Both the position numbers and the translations under genes were made by a program. A stretch of 64,000 nt of DNA, taken from the NCBI GenBank assembly GCA_038323835.1, contig JBBQHI010000015.1, forward strand, positions 1-64,000, in the 5' to 3' direction. Below, in pieces: positions 50,521-59,420 of the stretch. A model generated the notes under the pieces. The model was not told the DNA's origin. It saw only the letters and a program-made list of their open reading frames with translations, and made no database searches. The stretch is from JACVRW01 sp038323835. Lineage in GTDB: Bacteria; Actinomycetota; Thermoleophilia; Solirubrobacterales; Thermoleophilaceae. Each line of letters begins with the position of its first letter. Positions within the stretch are counted from its first letter, which is position 1.

Positions 50521-52317
50521 TTACGAGTACCAGTCGTGGCCGCGCACGCCGCGGCAGCGCACATGCTCCACGCCCTTCCTGCCCGCCCTCAGCCAGATCG
50601 GGCTCGACACGGTGTCGATCAGGTTGCCGCTCATGATCTGCAGGCGCCAGCGGCCGGGACCGGAGCCGTCGAAGCGGTACTTGAAGTTGGCGCCGGTGAT
50701 CGGCACGGTGGCCACGGTCGTGCCGTCCTTCACCACGCGCAGATTGGCACCCGAGCCGTTCAGGACCCGGGCGTGGAAGGTCGCGCCGGGCGCGTCCACC
50801 ACGTCGCCCAGGATCGCCCGCTGCTCACGGTGGCCCCAGGGACGGGCGTTGAAGCGGAGGTCGGGGCCGGCGTTGCCCGTGACCTTCACGTAGGTGTGGC
50901 GGGCCTGCACGCCGCAGCGGATGCCGTCCTCTGAGAGCTCGGGCGCGCGGACCACGGTGGTGGCCTCCCCCACGGGCGCGTCGAGCGCCCCGGGGTGGCG
51001 GCCGGCCAGGTGGGAGTCGCTCGATCCCACGGCGGCGATCTTGTACCCGAGCCCGAGCAGTCGCTCGTACAGGGTGATCGCGGTGCCGGTGAACGGGTTG
51101 GGCGTGGTCGCGCCCAGGTGAGAGACCCCGGTGGCCACCTCGAGCGCGTCCACCTGGGAGTAGTCGGTGTCCGCGTCGCTGTACTCCCAGAAGCAGCCGC
51201 GGCAGAAGGCCGCCGCCGCGGGCGTCACGGGCGGGAAGATCGTGGGGTGGTTGATCTGGGTCCAGCCGCCGAAGCGGTGGACCTCCTTGAAGATGTCGCT
51301 CGGCAGGCGGCCCGGGCTCTGGAGCTTCAGCGAGCCGTCGGCCAGTCGTTCGTAGATCGGAACGGTCCGGTAGTCCACGAAGTGGGCGCTGCCGTGGTTG
51401 TTGGTGTGGCCGTGGTAGGTGATCACCTCACTGCTGCGCACCACCAGGTTTCGCCTGTACTGCGCCTGGTAGCGGCCGATCTCGTTCCAGGCGGGGTAGC
51501 CGGACACGTAGTCGGAGAGCGTGATGAAGTCGAGGCCCGCCCCGCCCTGCGCGATCGGCTTGAAGGCGTAGCCGAAGACCTCGGACATTGGCGCATTGCC
51601 GTAGGCCGAGTGCTCGGCGTGAACGTGCATGTCGCCCGCGTACCAGCCGGCGTGGGCGCGTGCCGGGGCGGTGTTGTAGGGAGCGGGCTGGTACGGCTCG
51701 TCGTTGAAGGACGGGTCGTTGGCCAGGTCGATCTCCACGCGCCACCTGACCTTGCCGTCGGCGTCGCCCTCGGACTGCGGGATCACCGCCGCCACGCCCA
51801 GCTCGGCGGCCCACTGTCCCGGCTTGATCGGCCCGGGGATGAAGCCGCGCGCGGTCTTGCCCGGCACCTCGACGCGCGGGTTGGCCGTGTACTGGGCCTC
51901 GGTGGAGAAGCCCTCGCTCGAGAGCGTCACGTCGGGATGGCTCGATCCTCCCCAGCCGCGGAACTCGGGCTCGCCCCAGATTCCCTGGTTCCCGGGACGA
52001 GGCCCGTAGAGCCCGAGGTCGAGCGTGTGGCTGCTGGTTCCGCCCTCCGGCTTGTCCCAGCAGTACTTGACGCGCACGGCCGTGGTGCCCGCGGGCACAT
52101 CGAACGGGAGCATCACGTAGGTCTTGTTGATGTTCACGCCAAACTCGCCGGTGATCACCTTGTCCGGGGTGATCGCCCGTCCGCCGCAGGGTGTGGTCAG
52201 GCCCGGGCCGGGCTCGGCGGGAACGGTCTGAGGGGGCCCCTGGGCGGAGGCGGACGCGGCAGGGGCCGTCGCCATCAGCAGGAGAGCCAGGGCGGCGGTG
52301 CGCAGTCTCAAACGCAC
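50521..52317 (-). CDS. Secreted CehA/McbA-type metallohydrolase (PHP fold)
   Basis: 598 residues from GTG 52317, giving a signal peptide 'LRTAALALLLMATAPAASAS'. After an N-terminal beta-sandwich (about residues 40-200, including 'GEFGVNINKTYVMLPFDVPA'), a PHP-type metal site appears in 'AGWYAGDMHVHAEHSAYGNA' and 'GLDFITLSDYVSGYPAWNEI', then 'VVRSSEVITYHGHTNNHG' and 'WTQINHPTIFP'. The last motifs supply further His/Asp ligands ('AVGSSDSHLAGRHPG'). CehA/McbA proteins are metal-dependent phosphoesterases or carbaryl-type ester hydrolases. The C-terminal 100 residues are an additional beta domain. The extracellular substrate is unknown. Confidence 0.8.
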   Translation of the reverse strand: MRLRLRTAALALLLMATAPAASASAQGPPQTVPAEPGPGLTTPCGGRAITPDKVITGEFGVNINKTYVMLPFDVPAGTTAVRVKYCWDKPEGGTSSHTLDLGLYGPRPGNQGIWGEPEFRGWGGSSHPDVTLSSEGFSTEAQYTANPRVEVPGKTARGFIPGPIKPGQWAAELGVAAVIPQSEGDADGKVRWRVEIDLANDPSFNDEPYQPAPYNTAPARAHAGWYAGDMHVHAEHSAYGNAPMSEVFGYAFKPIAQGGAGLDFITLSDYVSGYPAWNEIGRYQAQYRRNLVVRSSEVITYHGHTNNHGSAHFVDYRTVPIYERLADGSLKLQSPGRLPSDIFKEVHRFGGWTQINHPTIFPPVTPAAAAFCRGCFWEYSDADTDYSQVDALEVATGVSHLGATTPNPFTGTAITLYERLLGLGYKIAAVGSSDSHLAGRHPGALDAPVGEATTVVRAPELSEDGIRCGVQARHTYVKVTGNAGPDLRFNARPWGHREQRAILGDVVDAPGATFHARVLNGSGANLRVVKDGTTVATVPITGANFKYRFDGSGPGRWRLQIMSGNLIDTVSSPIWLRAGRKGVEHVRCRGVRGHDWYS

Positions 52318-52376
52318 GGCCGCGAGTCTATGGCCCGGCGGCCGCATTAGCCAGGTGGAACCGTGCCCGCGGCCCC

Positions 52377-52432
52377 TTGCGCGCGCCCATCCGGGCGATC
52401 TAGGCTCGCCTATCGCCGCGGGCCCGCGGCGA
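52377..52432 (+). promoter_or_regulatory. Promoter plus 20-base perfect palindrome upstream of 52454 gene
   Basis: -35 TTGCGC (52377-52382), 18-base spacer, -10 TAGGCT (52401-52406), then a perfect palindrome TCGCCGCGGGCCCGCGGCGA at 52413-52432, where the transcript should start. A GGGGAGGA ribosome site follows before ATG 52454. Both an operator and a 5' UTR hairpin are possible. It lies in the 136-base divergent gap. Confidence 0.5.
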
Positions 52433-52453
52433 AACCCGAAGGGGAGGACTCGC

Positions 52454-52810
52454 ATGGCCGAAGCAGGACTGTTCATCGGTTGGGGCGCCAACGTGCCCGG
52501 CCGCGAGGAGAAGGGGCTCGCGGTCTTCAACGAGAGCATCCAGTACTGGGGTGGACTCCAGCAGGACGGCAAGATCGAGTCGTTCGAGGTGGTGCTGCTC
52601 ACTCCGCACGGTGGCGATCTCGAGGGCTTCGCGCTGCTGCGGGGAAGCGGCGAGCAGGTGGCCGCCCTCGTAATCGACGAGGAGTTTGCGCGCCAGACGA
52701 CGCGCGCCACCTTCATCGTTCAGAACGTGGGCGTGATCCCCGCGGTGCTCGGTGAGGGCCTGGCGGCCTCCATCGAGCAGTACCAGAACCAGTTCAGCGA
52801 GCTGACCTAG
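52454..52810 (+). CDS. Conserved hypothetical protein, possible dimeric alpha-beta barrel
   Basis: 118 residues with a GGGGAGGA ribosome site before ATG 52454. The sequence opens 'AEAGLFIGWGANVPGREEKG' and continues 'AVFNESIQYWGGLQQDGKIE', 'SFEVVLLTPHGGDLEGFALL', then 'FIVQNVGVIPAVLGEGLAA'. The alternation of strand and helix resembles YCII/ABM-like folds, but no family was recognised. The promoter is well defined (52377-52432) with a long palindrome, so it is probably strongly or conditionally expressed. Its last four bases overlap the end of the convergent MBL-fold gene. Confidence 0.6.
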   Translation: MAEAGLFIGWGANVPGREEKGLAVFNESIQYWGGLQQDGKIESFEVVLLTPHGGDLEGFALLRGSGEQVAALVIDEEFARQTTRATFIVQNVGVIPAVLGEGLAASIEQYQNQFSELT

Positions 52811-53580
52811 GTTCTTTTCAGGTTGTCGCCGTGTATGCGGCGCTGCGCCCCGCTCGCCCGGCTGTCCGGGAGGGTGGGGCGCTCGTCGCCGCGTTCCAGC
52901 GCGTCCAGGTAGTCCACGTCCTCGTCCAGGATGCGCAGGGCCGTCGCGCGATCGTGCGGAGAACCGTGTCCGGGCACCACGATCTCCGCCTCCTCCACCA
53001 GCGGGGCGAGGCGGGCCAGCGTCGCGCGGTAGGCCTCGAGCGAGCCCCCCTCGGAGATCATCGGGATCTCGACGTCGGACAGGTAGTCGCCCACCACGAG
53101 AAGTCCGAGCGAGCGGGCGAACAGGGCGAGCCCGTCCGGGGTGTGGCCCTCGGCGGGGTGCAGCTCGATCTCCGCCTCGCCGAGGTCGAGGCGTCCGGGC
53201 ACGGGAAGCCCCTGAACCTGCCCGAGCGACAGAGGCTGGAGCCGCGTCACGTAGTGCTCGTCATCGTGGTCCCGCAGGGCGCGCTGCGCGGCTCCGGGCT
53301 CGCGGCCAAGGCGTTCGGCCGTTGCGTCTCCCACCCCCAGGGCCAGGCCGGGGAACGCCAGCCGCCCCAGGAGGTGGTCGAAGTCGCCGTGTGTGGCCAG
53401 CAGCCCCCTCGGCTCGAATCCGGTCTGGGCCAGCAGCGCGGGAAGCGCCTCGAGCTCGTCCGGGAAGTAGGGGGCGTCCACGAGGATCGCCTCGTCGCCC
53501 GCGCGCACCGCCGTGGCCGTGGTCTGCCACATGCGGCTGGTCACGACCAGCGCGTCGCGATGGACCGAGACGGCCCGCAC
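52807..53580 (-). CDS. MBL-fold metallohydrolase
   Basis: 257 residues. The metallo-beta-lactamase core shows 'AILVDAPYFPDELEALPALL', the metal motif 'LLATHGDFDHLLGRLAFPG', then 'IELHPAEGHTPDGLALFARS', 'LLVVGDYLSDVEIPMI' and 'EIVVPGHGSPHDRATALRI'. The usual HxHxDH is HxDxDH here (second His replaced by Asp), a variant seen in some subfamilies. The downstream His ligands are retained. The protein lacks a signal peptide and is cytoplasmic. The substrate (thioester, lactone or similar) is unknown. It follows the HAD gene by nine bases on the same strand. Confidence 0.82.
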   Translation of the reverse strand: MRAVSVHRDALVVTSRMWQTTATAVRAGDEAILVDAPYFPDELEALPALLAQTGFEPRGLLATHGDFDHLLGRLAFPGLALGVGDATAERLGREPGAAQRALRDHDDEHYVTRLQPLSLGQVQGLPVPGRLDLGEAEIELHPAEGHTPDGLALFARSLGLLVVGDYLSDVEIPMISEGGSLEAYRATLARLAPLVEEAEIVVPGHGSPHDRATALRILDEDVDYLDALERGDERPTLPDSRASGAQRRIHGDNLKRT

Positions 53581-53589
53581 TGGCGCGGC

Positions 53590-54273
53590 CTAGGCGGCCT
53601 TCAGCAGCTTCCCGGCGTCACGGAAGCTCTTGACCTCCGCGTCGGGCTTCTTGGCGCCCGGCTCGATCTCGTCACCGTGCCGGTTGACCCAGATCACCGG
53701 GATCTTCAGCTTGGTGCAGGGCTCGATGTCGGTGGGATAGCCCGAGGCGATGTGCACCCAGTGCTTCTTCAGGCCCTCGATTCGCCGCTGGCACTCCTTG
53801 AAGTGAGCCGGGTCCGGCTTGTAGCTCCGCACCTGCTGCGCGGTGACCACCAGGTCGAAGTCCACCCGGAAGTGCCGGCGGGTGGCTCCGAGCAGCTTGT
53901 CGTCGATGTTGGCGAGCACGCCCGTCTCGTACTTCTTGGCGAAGCGCTCGAGCTGCGCGTTGGTCTCCCGGAAGGGCGCCCACCTCGGCACGCTGTCCGG
54001 CAGAAAGTTCGAGCGGGAGGGCTCGAGCTCCCAGCCGAGCTCGGCGGCCACGCGCACCGCCGTGCGCCTCATCACCTCGGCGTAGAGCTCGTACGAGCCG
54101 CGCTGGATCTCCCTCTGCACGTCGATGAACCGGGGGATGAGCACGTCCCGATCGATGGTGAACCCGTCACGATCGGCTTCTTTCTGGAAGGCGTCGTACA
54201 CGCCCGTCTCCCAGTCGATCAGGGTGCCGTAACAGTCAAACGTGATGAACTTGACTTCCTTCGGGAGTGCCAA
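53590..54273 (-). CDS. HAD-superfamily hydrolase, haloacid dehalogenase type II-like
   Basis: 227 residues from TTG 54273. Motif I is 'FITFDCYGTLIDWETGVYDA' (nucleophile Asp in DCYGT, as in 2-haloacid dehalogenases), motif III the lysine in 'RSYKPDPAHFKECQRRIEG', and motif IV 'HIASGYPTDIEPCTKLKIPV'. Motif II reads 'VLANIDDKL', with Asn where Ser/Thr is usual. The type II dehalogenase acid motif 'SSNxWD' is not present, so it could be a phosphatase of the same group. It is the first gene of a minus-strand pair with the MBL gene, divergent from sucC. Confidence 0.75.
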   Translation of the reverse strand: MALPKEVKFITFDCYGTLIDWETGVYDAFQKEADRDGFTIDRDVLIPRFIDVQREIQRGSYELYAEVMRRTAVRVAAELGWELEPSRSNFLPDSVPRWAPFRETNAQLERFAKKYETGVLANIDDKLLGATRRHFRVDFDLVVTAQQVRSYKPDPAHFKECQRRIEGLKKHWVHIASGYPTDIEPCTKLKIPVIWVNRHGDEIEPGAKKPDAEVKSFRDAGKLLKAA

Positions 54274-54334
54274 TTTGATCTTCCGCTAGGGTCCTGCGCC
54301 GCCGCATGGGCGCGGCCGAAGATCCTACCTACGC

Positions 54335-55474
54335 ATGGACCTACTCGAATACCAGGGCAAGCAGCTCTTCTCCAAGCACGCGGTGCCGGTCCCTGAGGGC
54401 CGCCATGCCGCGAGTGTCGCCGAGGCGGCCACGGCGGCGGACGAGCTCGGGTATCCGGTGGTGGTCAAGGCGCAGGTGCAGATCGGCGGCCGGGGCAAGG
54501 CCGGCGGCATCAAGCTGGCCAAGGACCGGGCCGAGGCCGAGGAGTACGCCGGGGCGATCCTCGGCATGGGCATCAAGGGCCTGACCGTGCACGAGCTGTA
54601 CATCGAGAAGGCCTCGGACATCGACGAGGAGTACTACGCCGCCGTGGTGTTCGACCGCGGGGCCAAGAAGCCGATGGTGATGCTCTCCCGAATGGGCGGA
54701 ATGGACGTGGAGGCGATCGTCGAGGAGGACCCCACGGCGATGGTCAAGCTGCACGTGGACCCGCTTCTCGGCTTCCAGGACTTCCACGGCCGGCGCCTGG
54801 CCTTCGAGGCCGGGATCGCGGCCGACGTGGTCCGGCCCGTCGGCGCGATGCTCGCCCGGCTTTACGACACGTTCGTGGCCGAGGACGCGATGCTGCTCGA
54901 GGTCAATCCGCTGCTGATCACGAAGAGCCGTGAGGTGGTGGCGCTCGACGCCAAGGTCACGCTCGACGACAACGCCCTCTACCGACACCCCGACTCGGCC
55001 GAGTTCCGCAACCTGTCGGCCGAGGACCCCCAGGAGCGGATGGCCAAGGAGCGCGGGCTCACCTACGTGTCCCTGGACGGCAACATCGGGATCCTCGGCA
55101 ACGGCGCCGGGCTCGTGATGTCCACGCTCGACGTGGTGGCCCAGGCGGGCGGCAGGCCGGCGAACTTCCTGGACGCGGGCGGCGGCTCCAAGGCGGAGGC
55201 GATCACGAGCGCGGTGGAGGTCATCCTCAACAACCCGGACGTCACCGCGGTGCTGTTCAACATCTTCGGCGGGATCACCCGCTGCGACGAGGTGGCCAAG
55301 GGCCTGATCGAGGCCTTCGCCCAGATCGAGCCCACGGTGCCCTTCGTCGTCCGGCTCGACGGCACCAACGACGTGGAGGGCCGAAGGCTGCTGGCCGAGG
55401 TGAACCTGCCCAACGTGCACACGGAGTCCACGATGCTCGCCGCCGCCAACCGCGTCGTGGAGCTGGCCGGCTGA
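54335..55474 (+). CDS. sucC: Succinyl-CoA ligase (ADP/GDP-forming), beta subunit
   Basis: 379 residues. The ATP-grasp domain starts 'MDLLEYQGKQLFSKHAVPVP', with 'YPVVVKAQVQIGGRGKAGGI', 'MDVEAIVEEDPTAMVKLHVD' and the ligase C-domain 'EGRRLLAEVNLPNVHTEST'. Full normal length (E. coli 388). It forms succinyl-CoA with SucD and works in the TCA cycle. In this window it also completes the propionyl-CoA route from the mutase at 25278. Its TGA overlaps the sucD ATG by one base (TGATG). An upstream TAGGGT (54287-54292) may be the -10 element. Confidence 0.95.
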   Translation: MDLLEYQGKQLFSKHAVPVPEGRHAASVAEAATAADELGYPVVVKAQVQIGGRGKAGGIKLAKDRAEAEEYAGAILGMGIKGLTVHELYIEKASDIDEEYYAAVVFDRGAKKPMVMLSRMGGMDVEAIVEEDPTAMVKLHVDPLLGFQDFHGRRLAFEAGIAADVVRPVGAMLARLYDTFVAEDAMLLEVNPLLITKSREVVALDAKVTLDDNALYRHPDSAEFRNLSAEDPQERMAKERGLTYVSLDGNIGILGNGAGLVMSTLDVVAQAGGRPANFLDAGGGSKAEAITSAVEVILNNPDVTAVLFNIFGGITRCDEVAKGLIEAFAQIEPTVPFVVRLDGTNDVEGRRLLAEVNLPNVHTESTMLAAANRVVELAG

Positions 55475-56355
55475 TGGCGGTCCTGGTCGACGGCGACACC
55501 CGCCTCTGCGTGTCCGGCATCACCGGGCGCGAGGGCACCTTCCACTCGCTCAACAACCGCTCCTACGGCACCCAGGTGGTGTCGGGGGTCACGCCGGGCA
55601 AGGGCGGTCAGGACGTGGAGGGCATCCCGGTGTTCGACACCTTCCACGACGCCGTGGCCGAGACCGGGGCGAACACGGCGATGGTGTTCGTGCCGCCGCG
55701 GTTCGCCGCCGACTCCATCCTCGAGGCCGAGGACGCCGGCATCGAGCTGATCGTGACGATCACGGAGGGCATCCCCGCCCACGACGAGATGCGGGTGTAC
55801 AACCACCTCGCCCGCAACCCGAACGTGCGCCTGGTGGGCCCGAACTGCCCAGGGATCCTCTCGCCCGGCAAGGCCAACGTGGGCATCATCCCCGCGTCCT
55901 TCTTCCGCGAGGGCAACGTCGGGGTGGTGTCCCGCTCCGGCACGCTGACCTACCAGATCGGGAACGAGCTGGCCCAGAGCGGGTTCGGCAACAGCTCAAT
56001 AGTCGGGATCGGCGGGGATCCGGTGCCCGGGTCCAGCTTCATCGACGTGATCGAGCTCTTCCAGGCCGACCCGGAGACCGAGCTGATCGTGCTCTCGGGC
56101 GAGATCGGAGGCGACGCCGAGGAGCGCGCCGCCGACTACATCTTCGATCACGTGACCAAGCCGGTGGTGGCCTACATCGCGGGCTTCACCGCTCCCCCGG
56201 GGAAGACGATGGGCCATGCGGGCGCCATCGTGTCCGGCTCCGCCGGCACCGCTCAGGCGAAGGCCGAGGCCCTGGAGGCCAGGGGCGTGCGCGTGGGCCG
56301 GAACCCCACGCAGGTGGCGGAGATCGCCATCGAGATCCTGGGGGCGCGGGTCTAG
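55474..56355 (+). CDS. sucD: Succinyl-CoA ligase, alpha subunit
   Basis: 293 residues. The CoA-binding domain has 'LCVSGITGREGTFHSLNNRS' and 'VGPNCPGILSPGKANVGIIP'. The active-site histidine that is phosphorylated sits in 'APPGKTMGHAGAIVSGSAGT'. 'GIGGDPVPGSSFIDVIELFQ' is the other family block. Length and motifs are standard, and start-stop overlap with sucC shows coupled synthesis of the heterodimer subunits. The stop overlaps the end of the convergent anti-sigma-like gene by four bases. Confidence 0.95.
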   Translation: MAVLVDGDTRLCVSGITGREGTFHSLNNRSYGTQVVSGVTPGKGGQDVEGIPVFDTFHDAVAETGANTAMVFVPPRFAADSILEAEDAGIELIVTITEGIPAHDEMRVYNHLARNPNVRLVGPNCPGILSPGKANVGIIPASFFREGNVGVVSRSGTLTYQIGNELAQSGFGNSSIVGIGGDPVPGSSFIDVIELFQADPETELIVLSGEIGGDAEERAADYIFDHVTKPVVAYIAGFTAPPGKTMGHAGAIVSGSAGTAQAKAEALEARGVRVGRNPTQVAEIAIEILGARV

Positions 56356-57350
56356 CGGGTCAGGTCGGCGAGCGGTATTCGGAGGACGCTCGCGCCACTG
56401 TGGTTCGGGTTCTCGTCGATCGGCTCGCGCGAGACGTCCACGAAGCGGTACCGGTCAGCGCCGGCGGGCAAGGGCTTGTCCACGACGAGGTTGCTGCCCA
56501 CGGCGCTGTCGAGCAGGCGTGCGTCCCCGATCGAGTTGTAGAGCCACACCGCGTACGCCTCCTCGCGGGGCGGGAGGTTCCGGAGCGTCACCTTGATGCG
56601 GCGATTCGCGCCGGTGCCCTCGATGACCGCCGTGCCCTGTCCCGAGAATCCGTCCACGAGGGGTTCGAGGGCGCGTGGCTTGGGCGCGGGCGCGGGGGGC
56701 GTGGCCGCGGCGGCGGGGGCGTCGCTCGTCCCATCGTCGCCCGACGAGCCGAGCAGCACGAATGCCAGCACGCCACCGGCGAGGGCTGCGGCCAGCACCA
56801 CGAGCGCTATGAGGCCCATCCGCCGCCTCGCGCGGCGCTCGGGAGGCGGCTCCGGGGTGGCGTCCGCCACCGGCTGGGGCACGGGAATGGGTGTTGGAGG
56901 ATCCTCAGCCGGCGCGGGAGGCTCGTACGCAGGCGGGTCCGGGGCGGCCTCGTACGCAGGAGGAGTCCGCGGCGCGGTGTCCTCCGGGACGACGGCCGGT
57001 GTCCCACCCGGTTGGGGGGGCTCGTCCGCAGGGGCTGGAGCCTCGACGTTCAGGTGGTCGTCAGCCGGCTTGGCGGGAGCATCGAAGTCCGTCGGCCACT
57101 GGTCTTCGGGCAGCCCGGACAGCTCCTCGGGCAACCTGGCGCGCTTGTCCTGGTCATGGATTCCCAGGTCCCGGGCCAGTCTGTCGAGGGCCGCCTCGCG
57201 CCGGGGGCCCACGTCTTCTGGCTGCAAACGCAGCACAGCGGCGATCACATCATCCTTTACGCGGCGCCGCAGGGAGAGGTCCAGCAAGGCGCGAGCCTCC
57301 GGATCGGCTTTCCGAAGTGATCTCCCGATTTCTTGATCCCGGGTTAGCAT
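56352..57350 (-). CDS. Membrane-anchored anti-sigma-like protein
   Basis: 332 residues from ATG 57350; the long frame running on to 59618 is antisense to the DUF4397 gene. The N-terminal 65 residues are helical ('SLRKADPEARALLDLSLRRR', then 'VKDDVIAAVLRLQPEDVGPR') and resemble an HTH/sigma4-like or sigma-binding module. A Pro/Glu-rich linker leads to one membrane helix (residues 178-200, 'GLIALVVLAAALAGGVLAFV'). The outside domain has the RskA-type anti-sigma-K pattern ('TLRNLPPREEAYAVWLYNS', 'DRYRFVDVSREPIDENPNHS'). Six bases separate its start from the divergent DUF4397 gene. It probably controls surface-protein expression; this is inference. Confidence 0.65.
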   Translation of the reverse strand: MLTRDQEIGRSLRKADPEARALLDLSLRRRVKDDVIAAVLRLQPEDVGPRREAALDRLARDLGIHDQDKRARLPEELSGLPEDQWPTDFDAPAKPADDHLNVEAPAPADEPPQPGGTPAVVPEDTAPRTPPAYEAAPDPPAYEPPAPAEDPPTPIPVPQPVADATPEPPPERRARRRMGLIALVVLAAALAGGVLAFVLLGSSGDDGTSDAPAAAATPPAPAPKPRALEPLVDGFSGQGTAVIEGTGANRRIKVTLRNLPPREEAYAVWLYNSIGDARLLDSAVGSNLVVDKPLPAGADRYRFVDVSREPIDENPNHSGASVLRIPLADLTR

Positions 57351-57356
57351 GGCTAA

Positions 57357-59420
57357 ATGAAGCGTGGGCGAGCAGCAAGGGGCGCGACCATCGGCGCGGC
57401 CGCTCTGGGGACGATCGTACTTCCAGCTGGCCTTTCCGAGGCGCAGTCGAATCAAACCGAGGTCCGGTTCCTGCATGCGGTGGCCGGCGCCGGCCCCGCC
57501 GCGCTGGTGGTGGAGCGCGGTCAGGCGCGGCTCCCGTCCGCCTTCGCCAAGCCGAGCGGCTACAGGATCTACCACCCCGGAGCCACCCGCCTGTCGCTCG
57601 TCCTCGACGGCCAGAGCAAGCCCGTGGCCACCGAGAAGGTGCGCCTGGGCCCTGGCAAGTACACCGTTGTCGCGATCGGCGGCAAGAGCGGCGTGGACCT
57701 GCTCGTCTACAAGGACGACGGTGTCAAGTCCGGCAAGGCCACCCTTCGCGCCATTCATGCCGCGGCCGAGGTCGGCCGCGCCGACGTTCGCCTCGACGGC
57801 AAGGTCGTGGTCACCGGGGTCGGCCTCGGCGACGCCACCGGTTACCTCCCGATCCCTCCGGGCCGCCACTCCGTGGCCGTGACCCGCCCGGGCGGGAAGG
57901 GTGGCGCGCTCGTGAAGGCCAACATCCGCGCCGTGCCGGGCACCGCTTCCTCCGCCTTTGTGGTGGGAAGCGCCGGGATGCCCGCCCAGGTTGTATTGAC
58001 CGATGACGGCAGCGCGGGCCCGCAGGCGGCTCCGGCCAGCGGGCTCGGTGGCGCCACCACCGACGGCAGCTGGCTCGTGATCCTGGGCTCGTCGCTGCTC
58101 GGCGGCACCATCGGAGGCGCCTCCTACTTCCTGAGCCGGCGCGTGCGGACGCGCGGGGCGATGGTGGTCTCCCCCGACGGCGAGACCGTCGAGTTGCCGA
58201 CGTCCTTCGTGGCCGCGGGCCCGCCGGTGGCGCCCAGGAAGAAGGAAGAAGAGGCTGAGACCGGAGTCCTGGTCGGCGCCATGGCGGCGGCCGCCAACGG
58301 AAACGGCCACAGCAACGGAAACGGAAACGGCGGGTCGGCAGGACCGACTCTCTGGACGCCTCCGCCCGGGGAGCGCTGGCTGAGCGACCCCCCGCCCATG
58401 CGCGAGCCCACGCCCGTCCTCGCCAACGGCGCGAACGGCGAGATCGCGGCCGCACCCAAGCTTCCACGCTTCATCATTCCGGACGACGAGGTGAGGACGC
58501 GGACGCCGCGCTTCACGCGCCCGGAGCCCGCGGAGGTCGAGGAGGCCCCGCCGGCCGACGAGGCCACGGCCGCCGTCGAGATCCCTGAGACCGCTCCCGA
58601 CCTCACGCCGGTCGAGGCCGCTGTGCCGCCCGTGACAACTGAGCCGGAGGCCGTCCCCGAGGCCTCGGAGGAGCCGATGTCCACCGTGCCCGGGCCAGCC
58701 TTCACGCCGCAGACCGAGGAGATCCTCTCCGCCGGGCCCACTCCCCGCTTCGGAGTGACCGAGGCGGCCACGCCGCGCCCGACCCCGTTCTGGGAGCGCA
58801 GCGACCAGTCGACGGAGCCCCTCCAGCCCGCCATCGCCGCCGAGCCGGAGGCCGAGACGCCGGAGGTCAGCGAGGCCCCCGCTGAGGCCGAGATCCCCGC
58901 CACTGTTGAGGCCGAGCCAGAGCCGGAGACGCTGGAGTTCGCGGAGATCGTGGAGCCGGCGCCCGCCGCGTCCTCGCCGGCGCCCGAAATCTCCGAGGAG
59001 CCGGCACCCGGCACGCCCAGGCTCCGGGCCCTGAGGCCCGTCACGCCGCCCATCGAGGCCCCCGCGCCCGAGCCCGTCATCCATTGGGCCCCCGAGCCGG
59101 TCGTCGAGGTGGCGCCCGAACCCGCCGCCGAGGCCGCACCGGAGCCGGTCATCGAGGCGGCGCCCGCTCCCGAGCCCGAGCTCATCTCCGAGCCCGAGGC
59201 CGCACCCTTCCTCCACGCCGTGCCCGATGTCGGTCCGGAGCCCTCGAGCACGTCCACCACCGGCTCGGCCGTGAGCACCTGGAGCAGCATGCCCGCGAAG
59301 CGCCCCGGCAGCCACTCCACCGCCCACGACGTGGCCGGCAAGGTCAACTTCCTGGTCGTCTCCGGCGCCGCGCTGGTGGTGACGGGGCTTGTCGTGGCCC
59401 GCCGCGGTGGGCGGCACTAG
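57357..59420 (+). CDS. DUF4397-domain membrane protein with long acidic Pro-rich stretch
   Basis: 687 residues from ATG 57357. A signal peptide ('GATIGAAALGTIVLPAGLSE') precedes two DUF4397-type beta domains, 'TEVRFLHAVAGAGPAALVVE' (about residues 33-125) and 'ATLRAIHAAAEVGRADVRLD' (about 125-215). A hydrophobic helix ('WLVILGSSLLGGTIGGASYF', about 240-260) is followed by some 400 residues dominated by Glu, Pro and Ala, with an Asn-Gly tract ('NGNGHSNGNGNGG'). A C-terminal membrane helix 'FLVVSGAALVVTGLVVARRG' closes it. DUF4397 proteins are often paired with class F sortases, as here, so it may be an anchored surface protein. Confidence 0.75.
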   Translation: MKRGRAARGATIGAAALGTIVLPAGLSEAQSNQTEVRFLHAVAGAGPAALVVERGQARLPSAFAKPSGYRIYHPGATRLSLVLDGQSKPVATEKVRLGPGKYTVVAIGGKSGVDLLVYKDDGVKSGKATLRAIHAAAEVGRADVRLDGKVVVTGVGLGDATGYLPIPPGRHSVAVTRPGGKGGALVKANIRAVPGTASSAFVVGSAGMPAQVVLTDDGSAGPQAAPASGLGGATTDGSWLVILGSSLLGGTIGGASYFLSRRVRTRGAMVVSPDGETVELPTSFVAAGPPVAPRKKEEEAETGVLVGAMAAAANGNGHSNGNGNGGSAGPTLWTPPPGERWLSDPPPMREPTPVLANGANGEIAAAPKLPRFIIPDDEVRTRTPRFTRPEPAEVEEAPPADEATAAVEIPETAPDLTPVEAAVPPVTTEPEAVPEASEEPMSTVPGPAFTPQTEEILSAGPTPRFGVTEAATPRPTPFWERSDQSTEPLQPAIAAEPEAETPEVSEAPAEAEIPATVEAEPEPETLEFAEIVEPAPAASSPAPEISEEPAPGTPRLRALRPVTPPIEAPAPEPVIHWAPEPVVEVAPEPAAEAAPEPVIEAAPAPEPELISEPEAAPFLHAVPDVGPEPSSTSTTGSAVSTWSSMPAKRPGSHSTAHDVAGKVNFLVVSGAALVVTGLVVARRGGRH

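Noticed and set aside
58290..58340. Short tandem repeat (AACGGAAACGG units) as a possible CRISPR or VNTR
   Set aside because: It encodes an Asn-Gly linker inside the DUF4397 protein, has no spacers and no cas genes nearby.
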